Positions 49,674-58,824 are shown, counted from the stretch's first letter. The stretch: 64,000 nucleotides of DNA from an uncultured Pelagibacteraceae bacterium (GCA_902604785.1 CACLAC010000001.1:124001-188000); one strand, 5' to 3'. The notes: a model not told the origin generated them from the sequence alone. A program made the numbers and translations.

Positions 49674-50646
49674 AATATTAAAATCTAGAGGATTTAAAAA
49701 TATTGAATTAAATCCCATAATAGAAACAAAATATATTCGCGATCAAAAGTTAAAAAAATATTTATTTACATTCCGTGATGAAAAATCAAACAAAACATAT
49801 GCATTAAGACCCGATCTAAGCTTAATGAGTCTTATTCAATTTTCAAAATCAAAAATTAATAAAAAAACAAAAATTAGTTATGCGGGAGAAAGTTATAGAA
49901 AAAATAAAACGATTAATTCACAGATTGGATGGGAGATCTATAATTCTAAAAATCAATCAGATGAATACGAAGTTATAAAAAATAGTATAGATGTTTACAA
50001 AAAAATAACAAAAAAAAGAGGTTGTTTAAGAATTAATAATTTGGAATTACTTTCATCAATTGTAAACCAATTAGAAATTCCTTCGAGATGGAAAACCCGA
50101 GTTTTGAACGAAATATATAATAAAAGATATTTTTATGAAGTTTTAAAAAGATTAGAAACAAATGAAGATGAAGCAAAAGTTGAAGTAGATAGAAAGTTAT
50201 ATAATAAAATGAAAAATTTAAATCCAAATACACTAATAGGAAATAGAACAGTTAAAGATATTCTTAAAAGATTTGAAACTAAAGTTTATAAACAGCCAAG
50301 ACCATTAGATGGAAAGAAAAGTGTAAAAATTATAAAAAATTTCTTAAAATTAAAATGCCCTATAGAGAAAGCTCCAAAATTATTAAGTGAATTTTTTAAA
50401 AAAAATAAATTAAATATAAAAATCTCAAATAATTATTTTCCAGTAAGAAAAAACAAGTATAGAAATTTAAGAATAGAATTTAATAGCTCTGAAATACCAG
50501 ATGTTGAAATTTATAGCGGTCTTTACTTTTCAATTAATAATAAGAAATTTTCTAAAATAATCAGTGGAGGAGCATTTAACATGCTATCAAGTTCACTTGG
50601 ACTAAGACAAATAAATGCAGTTGGAGCTGCAATAAATTTATTATAA
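49642..50646 (+). CDS. hisZ: ATP phosphoribosyltransferase regulatory subunit
   Basis: HisRS paralogue of 334 aa without catalytic motifs. YALRPDLSLMSLIQFS and KISYAGESYRKNKTINSQIGWEIY are the degenerate motif 1/2 regions, and ISGGAFNMLSSSLGLRQINAVG the end. It binds short HisG and makes it responsive to histidine. It overlaps hisS at its start and the hisG start by one base. Confidence 0.88.
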   Translation: MKSKNLSKIIKILKSRGFKNIELNPIIETKYIRDQKLKKYLFTFRDEKSNKTYALRPDLSLMSLIQFSKSKINKKTKISYAGESYRKNKTINSQIGWEIYNSKNQSDEYEVIKNSIDVYKKITKKRGCLRINNLELLSSIVNQLEIPSRWKTRVLNEIYNKRYFYEVLKRLETNEDEAKVEVDRKLYNKMKNLNPNTLIGNRTVKDILKRFETKVYKQPRPLDGKKSVKIIKNFLKLKCPIEKAPKLLSEFFKKNKLNIKISNNYFPVRKNKYRNLRIEFNSSEIPDVEIYSGLYFSINNKKFSKIISGGAFNMLSSSLGLRQINAVGAAINLL

Positions 50647-51314
50647 TGAAAAAAGAAATTATAGTGTGTTTAAGCTCAAAGGGAAGACTTAAACCAGAAT
50701 CATTAAATATTTTCAAAAAAAAAAAATTAAAAATTTTTTCTGAGAAAGGTGAAAGAGATTTAATTGGTTACGTCAAAGATAAAAATTTCTCTTTGAAAAT
50801 TTTATTTGTTCATGCACGTAACGCTATAGATGCGCTCGCTAATTCAACTGCTGACGTAGCAATTTCTGGAAAAGATTTATTATTTAATTCAAATACAAAC
50901 ATACAACAAAAAATTAAATTATATAAAAATTTAGATTTTGGTCATGCTTCTTTAAAAATTTTTCGTTCTATTTATTGGATTGATTGTCGGTCCCTATTAG
51001 ATGTTTCAGAGATAGCCAAAAACAAACCAATTAAATTGATAACAAAATATAGACATTTAGTAGAAAATTTCTTAGCTGAAAAAAATGTAAGGAATGTTGA
51101 AGTTATAGATAGTAATGGTGCAACAGAGATTGCTGTAAGAATAAATCAGGCCAGTTTAGTGGGAGATATATCAAGCAGCGGTTCTACCGCCGCCGCAAAT
51201 GATCTTATTGAATTAAGTGATGGATTGATACTTAAAACTTCTGCAGCAATAATGGTATCAAAAAAATCTTATAAAAGAAAAGAAGTACAAAAATTTTTGA
51301 AGTTTATTGCTTAA
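50646..51314 (+). CDS. hisG: ATP phosphoribosyltransferase, short form
   Basis: First enzyme of histidine synthesis, 222 aa. Length and lack of the C-terminal regulatory domain define the short form, which needs HisZ. CLSSKGRLKPESLNIFKKK is the opening block and EVIDSNGATEIAVRINQASL with ISSSGSTAAANDLIEL the PRPP-binding loop. Coupled to hisZ by TAATG. It ends the tRNA-His-hisS-hisZ-hisG unit. Confidence 0.94.
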   Translation: MKKEIIVCLSSKGRLKPESLNIFKKKKLKIFSEKGERDLIGYVKDKNFSLKILFVHARNAIDALANSTADVAISGKDLLFNSNTNIQQKIKLYKNLDFGHASLKIFRSIYWIDCRSLLDVSEIAKNKPIKLITKYRHLVENFLAEKNVRNVEVIDSNGATEIAVRINQASLVGDISSSGSTAAANDLIELSDGLILKTSAAIMVSKKSYKRKEVQKFLKFIA

Positions 51315-51337
51315 TTGTTAATTTATTTAAAACTTTT

Positions 51338-51961
51338 TTATCCTTTTTTTATTAATTTGTATTGTTGAGAAGATCTTTTTTCATCTAAAACTTTAGCCAC
51401 TAATTTTCTATTACAATTAATACCCACAACTTCAGAAACCTTTTCTGCTAAAGATGTTTTGGAATAACATTTGTCCCATTTTTCATTTAAAATTTCATCA
51501 ATTTGTTTTCTAATTATTGCTTTTTCTTTTAAATTCTTTTGCTTCTTCAATTTTTCTTTTGCATCTTCAATTTTTTTATCATAATCCTTTGCACTAGGAG
51601 CACTGTCAAAAATTTCTAAAATTTTTTCCTTTTTTTTCTTTAATATTTTACGACCCATTAGGCTATTGTTATTATTATTCATAACTAAAATAATTTCTTC
51701 TATTTTAGTGTCAGAAGGAATTTTATATGCGTAAGGTGTAGAACCAAACTTGCCTTCTCTTTTAATTTTAACCATTTGAATATTATTGTTGTTACAAAAA
51801 CGTCCAAGGTTATCACTTCTATCAATTAGTACTTTTTTTCTGTTTAAATAATTTATAAATTCTTCAGAATCTAAATATCCGGTTGGAATATCTTCATATA
51901 AAAAACCTTTATCAGGCTTAGTTTTTAAGTTGTAAGGATTAAAATTTCTCAATTTACTCAT
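51338..51961 (-). CDS. Unknown charged protein, last gene of the minus-strand block
   Basis: Predicted 207-aa protein that I do not recognise. The N-terminal half has mixed structure (DIPTGYLDSEEFINYLNRKKVLIDRSD resembles an insertion region). A Lys-rich coiled-coil stretch spans about 103-160 (LKKKKEKILEIFDSAPSAKD onward) and the C-terminal end KTSLAEKVSEVVGINCNRKL is compatible with a winged-helix or HTH. It follows rmuC by 5 bp. A nucleic-acid-binding role is only a guess. Confidence 0.55.
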   Translation of the reverse strand: MSKLRNFNPYNLKTKPDKGFLYEDIPTGYLDSEEFINYLNRKKVLIDRSDNLGRFCNNNNIQMVKIKREGKFGSTPYAYKIPSDTKIEEIILVMNNNNNSLMGRKILKKKKEKILEIFDSAPSAKDYDKKIEDAKEKLKKQKNLKEKAIIRKQIDEILNEKWDKCYSKTSLAEKVSEVVGINCNRKLVAKVLDEKRSSQQYKLIKKG

Positions 51962-51966
51962 TTATA

Positions 51967-53115
51967 TTAATTTTTATAATTTATAACCTTCTTTTCTTCT
52001 CGTTCAGGGTCCTGAATATAATCTAATTTTTTATCATTGTCTGTAGATTCTTCTAAGTCTCGTGTATTTAAACCATGCTCATCTCTTAATTTTTTAAGTT
52101 TTGACTCTAAACCTTGATTTGATCCATAAGTAGTGTTTATAACTTCTTCAAGAGCTTTTGTGTGTGTTCGATGACTGCTTATTGCAGTTTTTAAACTATC
52201 TTTCAAAATTGAATATTTATCAAAAATAACTTCTGCTTTTTCAATTATCTCGCCCACCCTTGAAATTTGTTTTTTTTGGTTTTTAATTGAAGAAGCAGTT
52301 GATATTAAACCCATAATACTAATTGGTCCAGCAAGTAAAATTTTTTTCTCAAAACATTTATCTAAAATGGACTCTTGCTCTTTTTCAAGAAGTGCCAAGT
52401 AGCATGCATCAAATGGCATAAATAGAACAATATATTGAAAACTTTGTAAATTATAAATTTTTAAATAATCTTTGCCAGATAACTCATCAATATGATTTTT
52501 CACACTTTCAATATGTTTTTTTAAAAATTGTTCCCTGGAACTTTTATCCTTTGAATTAGCAAATCCTTCAAACGCTTTAAGAGAAACCTTGCAATCAATT
52601 ATTATTTTTTCGTTTTCTGGTAAGTTTAGAATAAAATCAGGCATAACTTTTCTCTCTTTGCCAGTTACTGTATCAATAATTTTTTGCCCTTTTCTTTCAT
52701 CAAAATCACCATCTTCTTGTTTGAAACCATGTTTTTCTAAAATTCTTCTCAATTTTAATTCATTAAATCTCCCTTGATATTTTGCATCTCCTGTTAACTT
52801 TTCATGAAAATTTTTATATTCAGATACAACTGCTTGATATTCTTGGAAACTTTTATTGCTTATCTCTTTAAAACTATCTACATCAGTTCTGTTTTGAATT
52901 AATTCTTGTTTGTCTTTCTTTAAATCAGAAATATATTGGTCTTTTAAGTTTTTTTCTTTTTCTAATCCTTCATAATCCTTTTGCAGCTTAATAAAATCTG
53001 GATCATTATCTTTGTCAATTGTTTGAGTACCTTTATTAAATTTAAATATATAAACAATCAATGCTGCCAAAACTGCTGAAAGTATTGTTACTGATATTGA
53101 TAAAATTGTAATCAT
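51967..53115 (-). CDS. rmuC: RmuC-family DNA recombination protein
   Basis: Protein of 382 aa. An N-terminal membrane anchor (ITILSISVTILSAVLAALIVY) is followed by a long coiled coil (residues 40-110) and the RmuC domain. QGRFNELKLRRILEKHGF and MPDFILNLPENEKIIIDCKVS form the PD-(D/E)XK-like core (PD, then DCK), with YIVLFMPFDACYLALL and GPISIMGLISTASS after it. RmuC limits inverted-repeat recombination in E. coli. Here it sits among unfamiliar genes, 16 bp after the ATPase/peptidase fusion gene. Confidence 0.9.
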   Translation of the reverse strand: MITILSISVTILSAVLAALIVYIFKFNKGTQTIDKDNDPDFIKLQKDYEGLEKEKNLKDQYISDLKKDKQELIQNRTDVDSFKEISNKSFQEYQAVVSEYKNFHEKLTGDAKYQGRFNELKLRRILEKHGFKQEDGDFDERKGQKIIDTVTGKERKVMPDFILNLPENEKIIIDCKVSLKAFEGFANSKDKSSREQFLKKHIESVKNHIDELSGKDYLKIYNLQSFQYIVLFMPFDACYLALLEKEQESILDKCFEKKILLAGPISIMGLISTASSIKNQKKQISRVGEIIEKAEVIFDKYSILKDSLKTAISSHRTHTKALEEVINTTYGSNQGLESKLKKLRDEHGLNTRDLEESTDNDKKLDYIQDPEREEKKVINYKN

Positions 53116-53131
53116 TTATTTCTATTATACC

Positions 53132-54721
53132 TTAATTAATTAATTTACTCCATTGGTTACTGTATTTTTTTACTGAAGCATTATTATCAATACATTTTTG
53201 AATTAGCACTGTTAGGCAATCACTAAATGATCTGTCTCCATCCGAGCCTGCAAAACTGTGACTCAATTCATGAAGCCACACGCTGAAAAATTTACCAAAA
53301 GACTCTTTAAAAAGACTCTTGTTCAAGTATATAATTTTTGAATTTACACCACTGTCACGAAGTTCACCTAATAACAAATTGCAAGTAATAGTTTTAAATT
53401 TAGTTTCGTAGATTGGATCATCATACTCATCACCTGCAAATAGCTTTGCAAAAGTTGGACTTATAGATTTTGCAGCATCAAAACAGAAATTGATTACTTT
53501 TTGTTCTTTAGGAGTTAAATCCTTTGTTTTTTTATTTTTAATTCTATTTTCAGCATTTTTTTTATTTCTAATAAAATTTTCTAGGGCAGACATAACGCCG
53601 AAAGAAGTAAAGTAGGCAGGAAGAATCTTTTTCTTTTTCTTTTCTTTTTCTGTTTTATTTCTAACCCAATTCTGTGTATTGGTTGAAAACCAATCATTGT
53701 AAGAAATATCCCTAGAATAAGTCCATCTTGACTCTGCATAGTACTCTTTTCCAAACAATTCTTTTAGAGATTGATCATCTTTTAATCTTCCATAAGAGTT
53801 TGAAGCTATTGCAGATAGAAGAAGGTGTCCTTTAGGCCAAATTTCCTTTGAAGACTTTAAAATATATTTAATTGCAGGGTTATTTTGTAAATCATGATAA
53901 TAAAAACCACTTCTTGAAAAAATTGAATAAAATGTACTCTGTAATTTTGAGTCAAAAGCTTTTCGGTCCCTGTCAATCTTAACCTTTTTATCAAGGGCAG
54001 CATAAGATTTATCAATTGAAATAATAATAGGTATATCCTTTATATCAATTCTTTTAAGCCCTTTATAAAATCCATAACCATTTTTTTTATCATTAGATTT
54101 ATAAATAGTAATATCATTATAACTATGAAGCACCTCTCCGACTAAAGGGTTTTTGTTATAAAAAAAGTTTTTTAAACCAAATTCATAGGCTTTTTTTAAT
54201 TTTTTATCTATTGTATTCAAAATAAAATAATTTCCTTTTAGTTTGTTTATTTGAAAATAATTATAAACAAGTGGTCTTAGTGAGTCTGTGCCTGAAATTT
54301 CTTTTCCTACAGAAACAATCAAAGCTTTATCAGAAGAAATTAAAATTGGGTTAAAAATACCCATTCTAGCTAGATCCGAGAAGCATTTTTTTATACCTTC
54401 ACCATGTGCACCAATTTGTCTGTAATCTTTTTCTGATTTACTTGATCCAATGTAATAAAGTTTTTCTAAATTATATTCATTTGGAGCATAAACTCTTATT
54501 TGATCATTATCCGTAGTAATTTTTATTTGTTCAATTTCTAATTTTGACTCAATACAACCATCATACATATTTTGAAGCGTGTCTCTTGCAATCATGTCAT
54601 GGTTCCAAATTTCTTCAGACCAGGCAGTGGTTACTGCACTTTCTACACTTTTAATATGTTCTGCAGATTTTATTTCTGGTAATTCTAATAATAGTTCTTT
54701 AAGTTTATTTATATTTGACAT
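53132..54721 (-). CDS. GHKL-type ATPase fused to a zinc metallopeptidase-like domain
   Basis: Protein of 529 aa from ATG 54721, which overlaps the previous stop as TAATG with GGAG just upstream; an ATG at 54733 would add four residues. N-terminal part: ARDTLQNMYDGC gives a GHKL N-box (Asn51, Asp54), and IGAHGEGIKKCF (about 103-114) a GxxGxG lid motif. The middle has a lysine-rich segment. The C-terminus holds VWLHELSHSFAGSDGDRSFSD, an HExxH motif near 484-488, with later Asp. Hsp90/MutL/MORC-like ATPases occur in defence loci; a joined metallopeptidase is unusual. Both activities are inferred. Confidence 0.72.
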   Translation of the reverse strand: MSNINKLKELLLELPEIKSAEHIKSVESAVTTAWSEEIWNHDMIARDTLQNMYDGCIESKLEIEQIKITTDNDQIRVYAPNEYNLEKLYYIGSSKSEKDYRQIGAHGEGIKKCFSDLARMGIFNPILISSDKALIVSVGKEISGTDSLRPLVYNYFQINKLKGNYFILNTIDKKLKKAYEFGLKNFFYNKNPLVGEVLHSYNDITIYKSNDKKNGYGFYKGLKRIDIKDIPIIISIDKSYAALDKKVKIDRDRKAFDSKLQSTFYSIFSRSGFYYHDLQNNPAIKYILKSSKEIWPKGHLLLSAIASNSYGRLKDDQSLKELFGKEYYAESRWTYSRDISYNDWFSTNTQNWVRNKTEKEKKKKKILPAYFTSFGVMSALENFIRNKKNAENRIKNKKTKDLTPKEQKVINFCFDAAKSISPTFAKLFAGDEYDDPIYETKFKTITCNLLLGELRDSGVNSKIIYLNKSLFKESFGKFFSVWLHELSHSFAGSDGDRSFSDCLTVLIQKCIDNNASVKKYSNQWSKLIN

Positions 54722-55017
54722 TATTTTCTCCATGTTTGATTTTTATTAATTAAATCTATTTCTTCTTTAAGAACAGATATTACTGTTAATACTTTATTAT
54801 AAACGTGCTGAGCTCTTTTTTTTTTATAATATTTTAAAAAATTAAGTGGTAAAAAATAAAAATTTATAATTAAACTAAAAAGTTTTTTATCTTCATAAAA
54901 TTTTCTTTTAGCCTTTTCGTTTATTTCTTGTTGTTTGAACCAATCTTGCCAATCTGCTTTCCATTCAAGATAATAAGTTAAACGATCTTGTAATAAATGT
55001 TTATAGTTTTTTTCCAT
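54721..55017 (-). CDS. Small protein, function unknown
   Basis: Predicted 98-aa protein rich in Lys, Trp and Tyr. A mid-protein segment (FSLIINFYFLPLNFLKYY) is hydrophobic and might touch a membrane; the flanks are charged helices. It overlaps the ATPase/peptidase gene by one base, so its product is probably made in step with it. No family recognised. Confidence 0.6.
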   Translation of the reverse strand: MEKNYKHLLQDRLTYYLEWKADWQDWFKQQEINEKAKRKFYEDKKLFSLIINFYFLPLNFLKYYKKKRAQHVYNKVLTVISVLKEEIDLINKNQTWRK

Positions 55018-55020
55018 TTC

Positions 55021-55263
55021 TTAATTTATCTCCACATATCCTTTGTTAATCTTTTCTCTTATTTTTTTTTCACAAAATTTTTTAGCATCTTCTTTTGTTT
55101 TAAAACCTTCTTTTGAATTAGTAGTTGGAAATTTATAAGTTTTTATAGCTGGATTATTTATTCCAATTCGCCCATATGTCACAATAAGTTTTTTTGATTC
55201 TAAATTTACTTTCCAGAACTTACTTGAATTTTCTGTTAAATCTTTATATTCAAAGTGTCTCAT
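55021..55263 (-). CDS. WGR-domain protein
   Basis: Protein of 80 aa that is almost entirely a WGR domain: FWKVNLESKKLIVTYGRIG, then GFKTKEDAKKFCEKKIREK and KGY. WGR domains are found in PARPs and several bacterial proteins and are thought to bind nucleic acid; here only the fold-level match is seen. It sits 3 bp before the 98-aa gene and 2 bp after the holin-like gene. Confidence 0.82.
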   Translation of the reverse strand: MRHFEYKDLTENSSKFWKVNLESKKLIVTYGRIGINNPAIKTYKFPTTNSKEGFKTKEDAKKFCEKKIREKINKGYVEIN

Positions 55264-55265
55264 AT

Positions 55266-55619
55266 TTAGAAATTCCTTTGAAAAAGTTTAAATAAAAATT
55301 GGTTATAAATTCTCATCAGCATATTGTAATTAAATGCGATTGCGAAACCACCTATGAAGCCATGTGTGAATGCCCACAGTCCATTCATTAAAGTACTGCT
55401 AACGTCATGTGCCCAAGCTGGATAAACTAAACTGAATAATCCTTTAAACAGTAAAACGGAATTTATTACTTCTTCAGGCCAGCCAGAATTGTAGCCGCTC
55501 GCTAACATATGTTGTGCAAAGATACCTACCCCAACTACTGCAATGCCCCACGTTAAACCAATTGCTATTCCTAAACCAATAGATGATAATTTATTCATTC
55601 GCTCTTTATTTCCTTTCAT
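55266..55619 (-). CDS. Small membrane protein, holin-like family
   Basis: Protein of 117 aa with two or three hydrophobic spans. IGLGIAIGLTWGIAVVGVGI at the start and GFIGGFAIAFNYNMLMRIY at the end resemble the small family annotated as bacteriophage holin in marine bacteria, where a Trp-Gly and a GGxxAxxYN-like motif frame the protein. The label is weak, and a lytic role is not shown. A second ATG at 55598 is possible. Confidence 0.6.
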   Translation of the reverse strand: MKGNKERMNKLSSIGLGIAIGLTWGIAVVGVGIFAQHMLASGYNSGWPEEVINSVLLFKGLFSLVYPAWAHDVSSTLMNGLWAFTHGFIGGFAIAFNYNMLMRIYNQFLFKLFQRNF

Positions 55620-56039
55620 TTAATGTAATATTTTGTCTTTATTTGCTTTTTTGCTTCGACCAAAAAGATCTGTTTCTTCATCTGGATCGCCAGTCCATTC
55701 ATCAAGAGAATTCATGAAATCTTTATGATGCTTAAGTAGTTGTCTTGAAGTCCAGTTTGTATAGTATTTAAATGCTGGATAAGACATTTCAAACATCATT
55801 GTTTGCATTAAACGGTAGTAAAAGATATACCAACACTCGTCAGAGCTTAAAGCTTCTCTGGTTGCTACTTTTTTAAATTCATCTACCAACTCTTTTGAGA
55901 AAGAATCTACTTTGTTCCAAGTTTCAATCTCAGTTTCGACTTTTTGCTCTTTTAAGGATTTAGTTTTAAAGGGGACTACATTCGTTTCTTTTAATTTTTT
56001 TTTCTTAAATCCCTTTTTTTTATCATTTTTGTTGCTCAT
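55620..56039 (-). CDS. Unknown protein, first gene of the minus-strand block
   Basis: Predicted 139-aa protein. A very basic N-terminus (KKGFKKKKLKE) is followed by a helical core with aromatic-rich CWYIFYYRLMQTMMFEMSYP and KYYTNWTSRQLLKHHKDF. I do not recognise it. It is separated from the divergent 399-aa gene by 105 bp that contain a repeated motif (56063-56124), suggesting shared control. Confidence 0.55.
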   Translation of the reverse strand: MSNKNDKKKGFKKKKLKETNVVPFKTKSLKEQKVETEIETWNKVDSFSKELVDEFKKVATREALSSDECWYIFYYRLMQTMMFEMSYPAFKYYTNWTSRQLLKHHKDFMNSLDEWTGDPDEETDLFGRSKKANKDKILH

Positions 56040-56062
56040 AAACGTGTATTACTATAAAAATA

Positions 56063-56124
56063 ATACAGTGTCAATACAGTATTTTAATATAATTTAATAT
56101 TGATTTATTATTTATATACTGTAT
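56063..56124. promoter_or_regulatory. Repeated ATACAGT motif in the divergent promoter
   Basis: ATACAGT occurs at 56063-56069 and 56074-56080 in direct orientation, 11 bp apart (about one helical turn), and as its reverse complement TACTGTAT at 56117-56124. This is typical of an operator pair with a third site over the opposite promoter. A repressor has not been identified. Confidence 0.45.
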
Positions 56125-56144
56125 ATATATAAAGAATAAATAAT

Positions 56145-57344
56145 ATGATTCGAGAAAAAAGTAATAAAATAAGCAAATTAGGTAGTATTTTATGGGAATT
56201 GCTCAAGGAATCTAAAATTTCACAGGCTGTAGCCTCTCAAAATATGGGTCAATACGAAAATTATCTAACTAATTATATCTATAAATACAAACTAGACATA
56301 TTTCCTAGGTCATTTTGTTATAATTTTCTATCAGCAGTTTATCACTCAATAAAAAGAGATAAAATTGATAAGAACCAATCTTTTATATCAATACTAAGCA
56401 GAGTAGTTAATAAGAAATTAGATGTTATAAAAATTTTAATTCTCCCAGCTCTTGATCATCATATTGCAGCATTAACTAAATTAAAAAATATTGATTTTAT
56501 TGAAACCTCAAATTTATTAGAAAGTTATATTGCTGAAGTAGCAACTAAAGAAAAATATGATGAGTATAAATCATTTTTAATTGAGATGGATTGCGAAGAC
56601 GAGGGTTTTGACAATCTAAATAATATTCGTTTGAAGGGGGATCCAATACTAGATGAGAAACGATTTGAAAAAAATATTGAATTTGAAAATCTAGTAAAAT
56701 CAATCCAAGATTTCTATTACCTATGTGAACAACTTAGATTGATCTTTGTTCCAAATTTTTATTCACCAACAGATTATCAAAAAATAGAAATGGAAAATGT
56801 TAGAAAAGGAACTTTTTTAGTAAAGAAAAATTTTGTAAAACAATTAAAACGTTCAGATAAAATTGGTGGAGAGCTTAGCTGGAATTCAGGAAAATTTTCC
56901 TTTAGTAAAAATTCTGAGAATGATTATGAAATTCCAGAATTTTTATCTAAAAATGAATCTCAAGAAATCAAAACTAAAGAAAATCTTTCTGGTTTACCAT
57001 TTGTAGATATCCCAATAACAAAAGAACAAAAAAAGGAGATAGATGATGTAATGGCCAAAAAGGATAAAATAAGATTATTTGAAATAGATGAATTAGTTAA
57101 CAAATATCGAGGTTCGTATTATTTAGAATTGGCTTTTAAGAATAGCAAATACATGAAAGAGCTTGGATTAGATGATTTAGCAGGAACTTTTGAAGAGGCT
57201 AGACTTTTTGAATTAAACAAAAGAATAAATCACTTTATAAGTTCAAATAAACAAGAAGAAAAAATTTCTAAAGAGGAAACTTTTACTAGTCTTTTTGATG
57301 AAATGATTATTCCTGATTTTAAAGAAGGAAAAAAGATTGCATAG
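56145..57344 (+). CDS. Unknown protein at head of nuclease/helicase operon
   Basis: Predicted 399-aa protein. The first 60 residues (LLKESKISQAVASQNMGQYE) have an HTH-like helix-turn-helix spacing, which could bind DNA, but the match is loose. The rest is helical and charged, with a central segment (LPFVDIPITKEQKKEIDDV) and an acidic C-terminus. It is followed by the exonuclease gene 19 bp later. No family recognised; a regulatory or adaptor role is inference from position. Confidence 0.6.
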   Translation: MIREKSNKISKLGSILWELLKESKISQAVASQNMGQYENYLTNYIYKYKLDIFPRSFCYNFLSAVYHSIKRDKIDKNQSFISILSRVVNKKLDVIKILILPALDHHIAALTKLKNIDFIETSNLLESYIAEVATKEKYDEYKSFLIEMDCEDEGFDNLNNIRLKGDPILDEKRFEKNIEFENLVKSIQDFYYLCEQLRLIFVPNFYSPTDYQKIEMENVRKGTFLVKKNFVKQLKRSDKIGGELSWNSGKFSFSKNSENDYEIPEFLSKNESQEIKTKENLSGLPFVDIPITKEQKKEIDDVMAKKDKIRLFEIDELVNKYRGSYYLELAFKNSKYMKELGLDDLAGTFEEARLFELNKRINHFISSNKQEEKISKEETFTSLFDEMIIPDFKEGKKIA

Positions 57345-57363
57345 TTTTAAATAATTTAATTCA

Positions 57364-58818
57364 ATGGAAAATTCTTTTACTTTTTATGATATGGAAGCTG
57401 ACTCTGGATCAGCAGTTAAAGCAACTTGTTTAAGTTGCAGCTATGTAACAGTAAATTCAAATTTTAAAACCATAGAAGAAGGAACTTTTAACTCTAAATT
57501 AAGAAAGTCTAGAGCTTTTGAAATCGATGCAATGTTAGCACACAACATTCCTTTAAGTAAAATTCAAAATGAAGAATTATCTAATGGAGAACTTGTAGAC
57601 AAACTAGAAGCAAAATTTATTGAACTAGCAAAAAAAGGAACTACTTTTGTTGGTTATAATTCATCCTCATACGATATGGTTCTTTTACATCATATGCTTC
57701 ATTTAAATTTAAAATATCCATTTATAACCAGCAGTAGTCAATTCGACTTATTACCAGCTGTACGTTCAGCATCAGTTTTTGCCAATGGAGCATTAAAATA
57801 TGAAAAAAATAGTAAACTTAACACGTCATATAAATTGCAGGATATGATTAAGGCAAATAATATAAAATCTGAAATTGCACATGATAGTCTTTGGGATACT
57901 AGGGCAACAAAAGATTTAGGAAAGTTATTATTTCAAAATGCACCAGAAATATTTAATGCCTCTATTGCCTTAAGAAAAAAAGCAGATGTACTGCCACAAA
58001 TTAAAGATGGAATATTTTGTTGGAATGAATTTTTCTTCGCAAAAGCACGCATTTTTTGTGGTTGTTATTTAGGAAATACAATTTATCCAAATTGGTATTA
58101 TCTTTATGACCTGCGCCAGCCGCCTGAAGAAATTGTATCAATAATGAATGATAGAGAAGAACTTAGAAAAAAAGTAGATTCTAGTCCTCGGTTTATTAGA
58201 ATATGTAAAGGAAATCGAAGTCCAATTTTTTTGGAACAAGAAAATGCATTAATTGATCAAGAGTATAAATCTATTGGGATTAAAGAATTAGAAAAAAGAT
58301 ACAAATATTTAATAAAATACCGCGAAGAATTATCAGTTAGATTAAGAGATATTGCACAAGAAAAAATAGAGGAAAAAAATCAATTTGATCAAGAATTAAA
58401 ACAACCAGAGGAAAATCTTTATGGTTTAATGTTTGAAATAAATAAAGATAGAAAAAATATGAATGATTTTAATTTAGCAAAAGAGCTTTCTGATAAAAAA
58501 AAAATATTTAATAATTTTAAGAATGAAGAAGTTAAAATGTTAGCAAAAATGAAACTTTATGAAGATTTGAATGAAGATGATTTTTGTAAAGTCCTTTCAA
58601 AAAAAGAATTTAATAGATTAAAAAAAAGAATAGCCAATTATTTGTTAGATACATCTAATAATTTTTCACCTTTTACAAAAATACCCGAACAACTAGCAAG
58701 ATTAGATACCCTTAAACTTTATGCAGAAAATGCTAAGGATGATAAAAAAAGTGAACAACTGCAAGAACTAGACAATTATCTTGTAAAAATGATGAATGAT
58801 TATGAGCAATATCGTTAA
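57364..58818 (+). CDS. DEDDh exonuclease, exonuclease I-like
   Basis: Protein of 484 aa. FYDMEAD holds Asp9 and Glu11 of motif I; GYNSSSYDMVLLHHML holds Asp104 of motif II; AHDSLWDTRATKDLGKLL holds His173 and Asp178 of motif III, an H-x4-D spacing typical of the DEDDh group. The N-terminal SCSYVTVNSNFKTIEEG and later LYDLRQPPEEIV resemble SbcB exonuclease I. The C-terminal half is a lysine-rich helix without known domain. It would digest single-stranded DNA or RNA from 3' ends. It is 6 bp before the helicase-nuclease gene. Confidence 0.78.
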   Translation: MENSFTFYDMEADSGSAVKATCLSCSYVTVNSNFKTIEEGTFNSKLRKSRAFEIDAMLAHNIPLSKIQNEELSNGELVDKLEAKFIELAKKGTTFVGYNSSSYDMVLLHHMLHLNLKYPFITSSSQFDLLPAVRSASVFANGALKYEKNSKLNTSYKLQDMIKANNIKSEIAHDSLWDTRATKDLGKLLFQNAPEIFNASIALRKKADVLPQIKDGIFCWNEFFFAKARIFCGCYLGNTIYPNWYYLYDLRQPPEEIVSIMNDREELRKKVDSSPRFIRICKGNRSPIFLEQENALIDQEYKSIGIKELEKRYKYLIKYREELSVRLRDIAQEKIEEKNQFDQELKQPEENLYGLMFEINKDRKNMNDFNLAKELSDKKKIFNNFKNEEVKMLAKMKLYEDLNEDDFCKVLSKKEFNRLKKRIANYLLDTSNNFSPFTKIPEQLARLDTLKLYAENAKDDKKSEQLQELDNYLVKMMNDYEQYR

Positions 58819-58824
58819 CGTAAA

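Noticed and set aside
55266-55619. Prophage remnant based on the holin-like protein
   Set aside because: No integrase, capsid, terminase or tail genes are nearby; the holin label is a weak family name.
56063-56124. CRISPR array
   Set aside because: The repeated unit is only seven or eight bases with three copies in mixed orientation, which fits an operator and not a repeat-spacer array.
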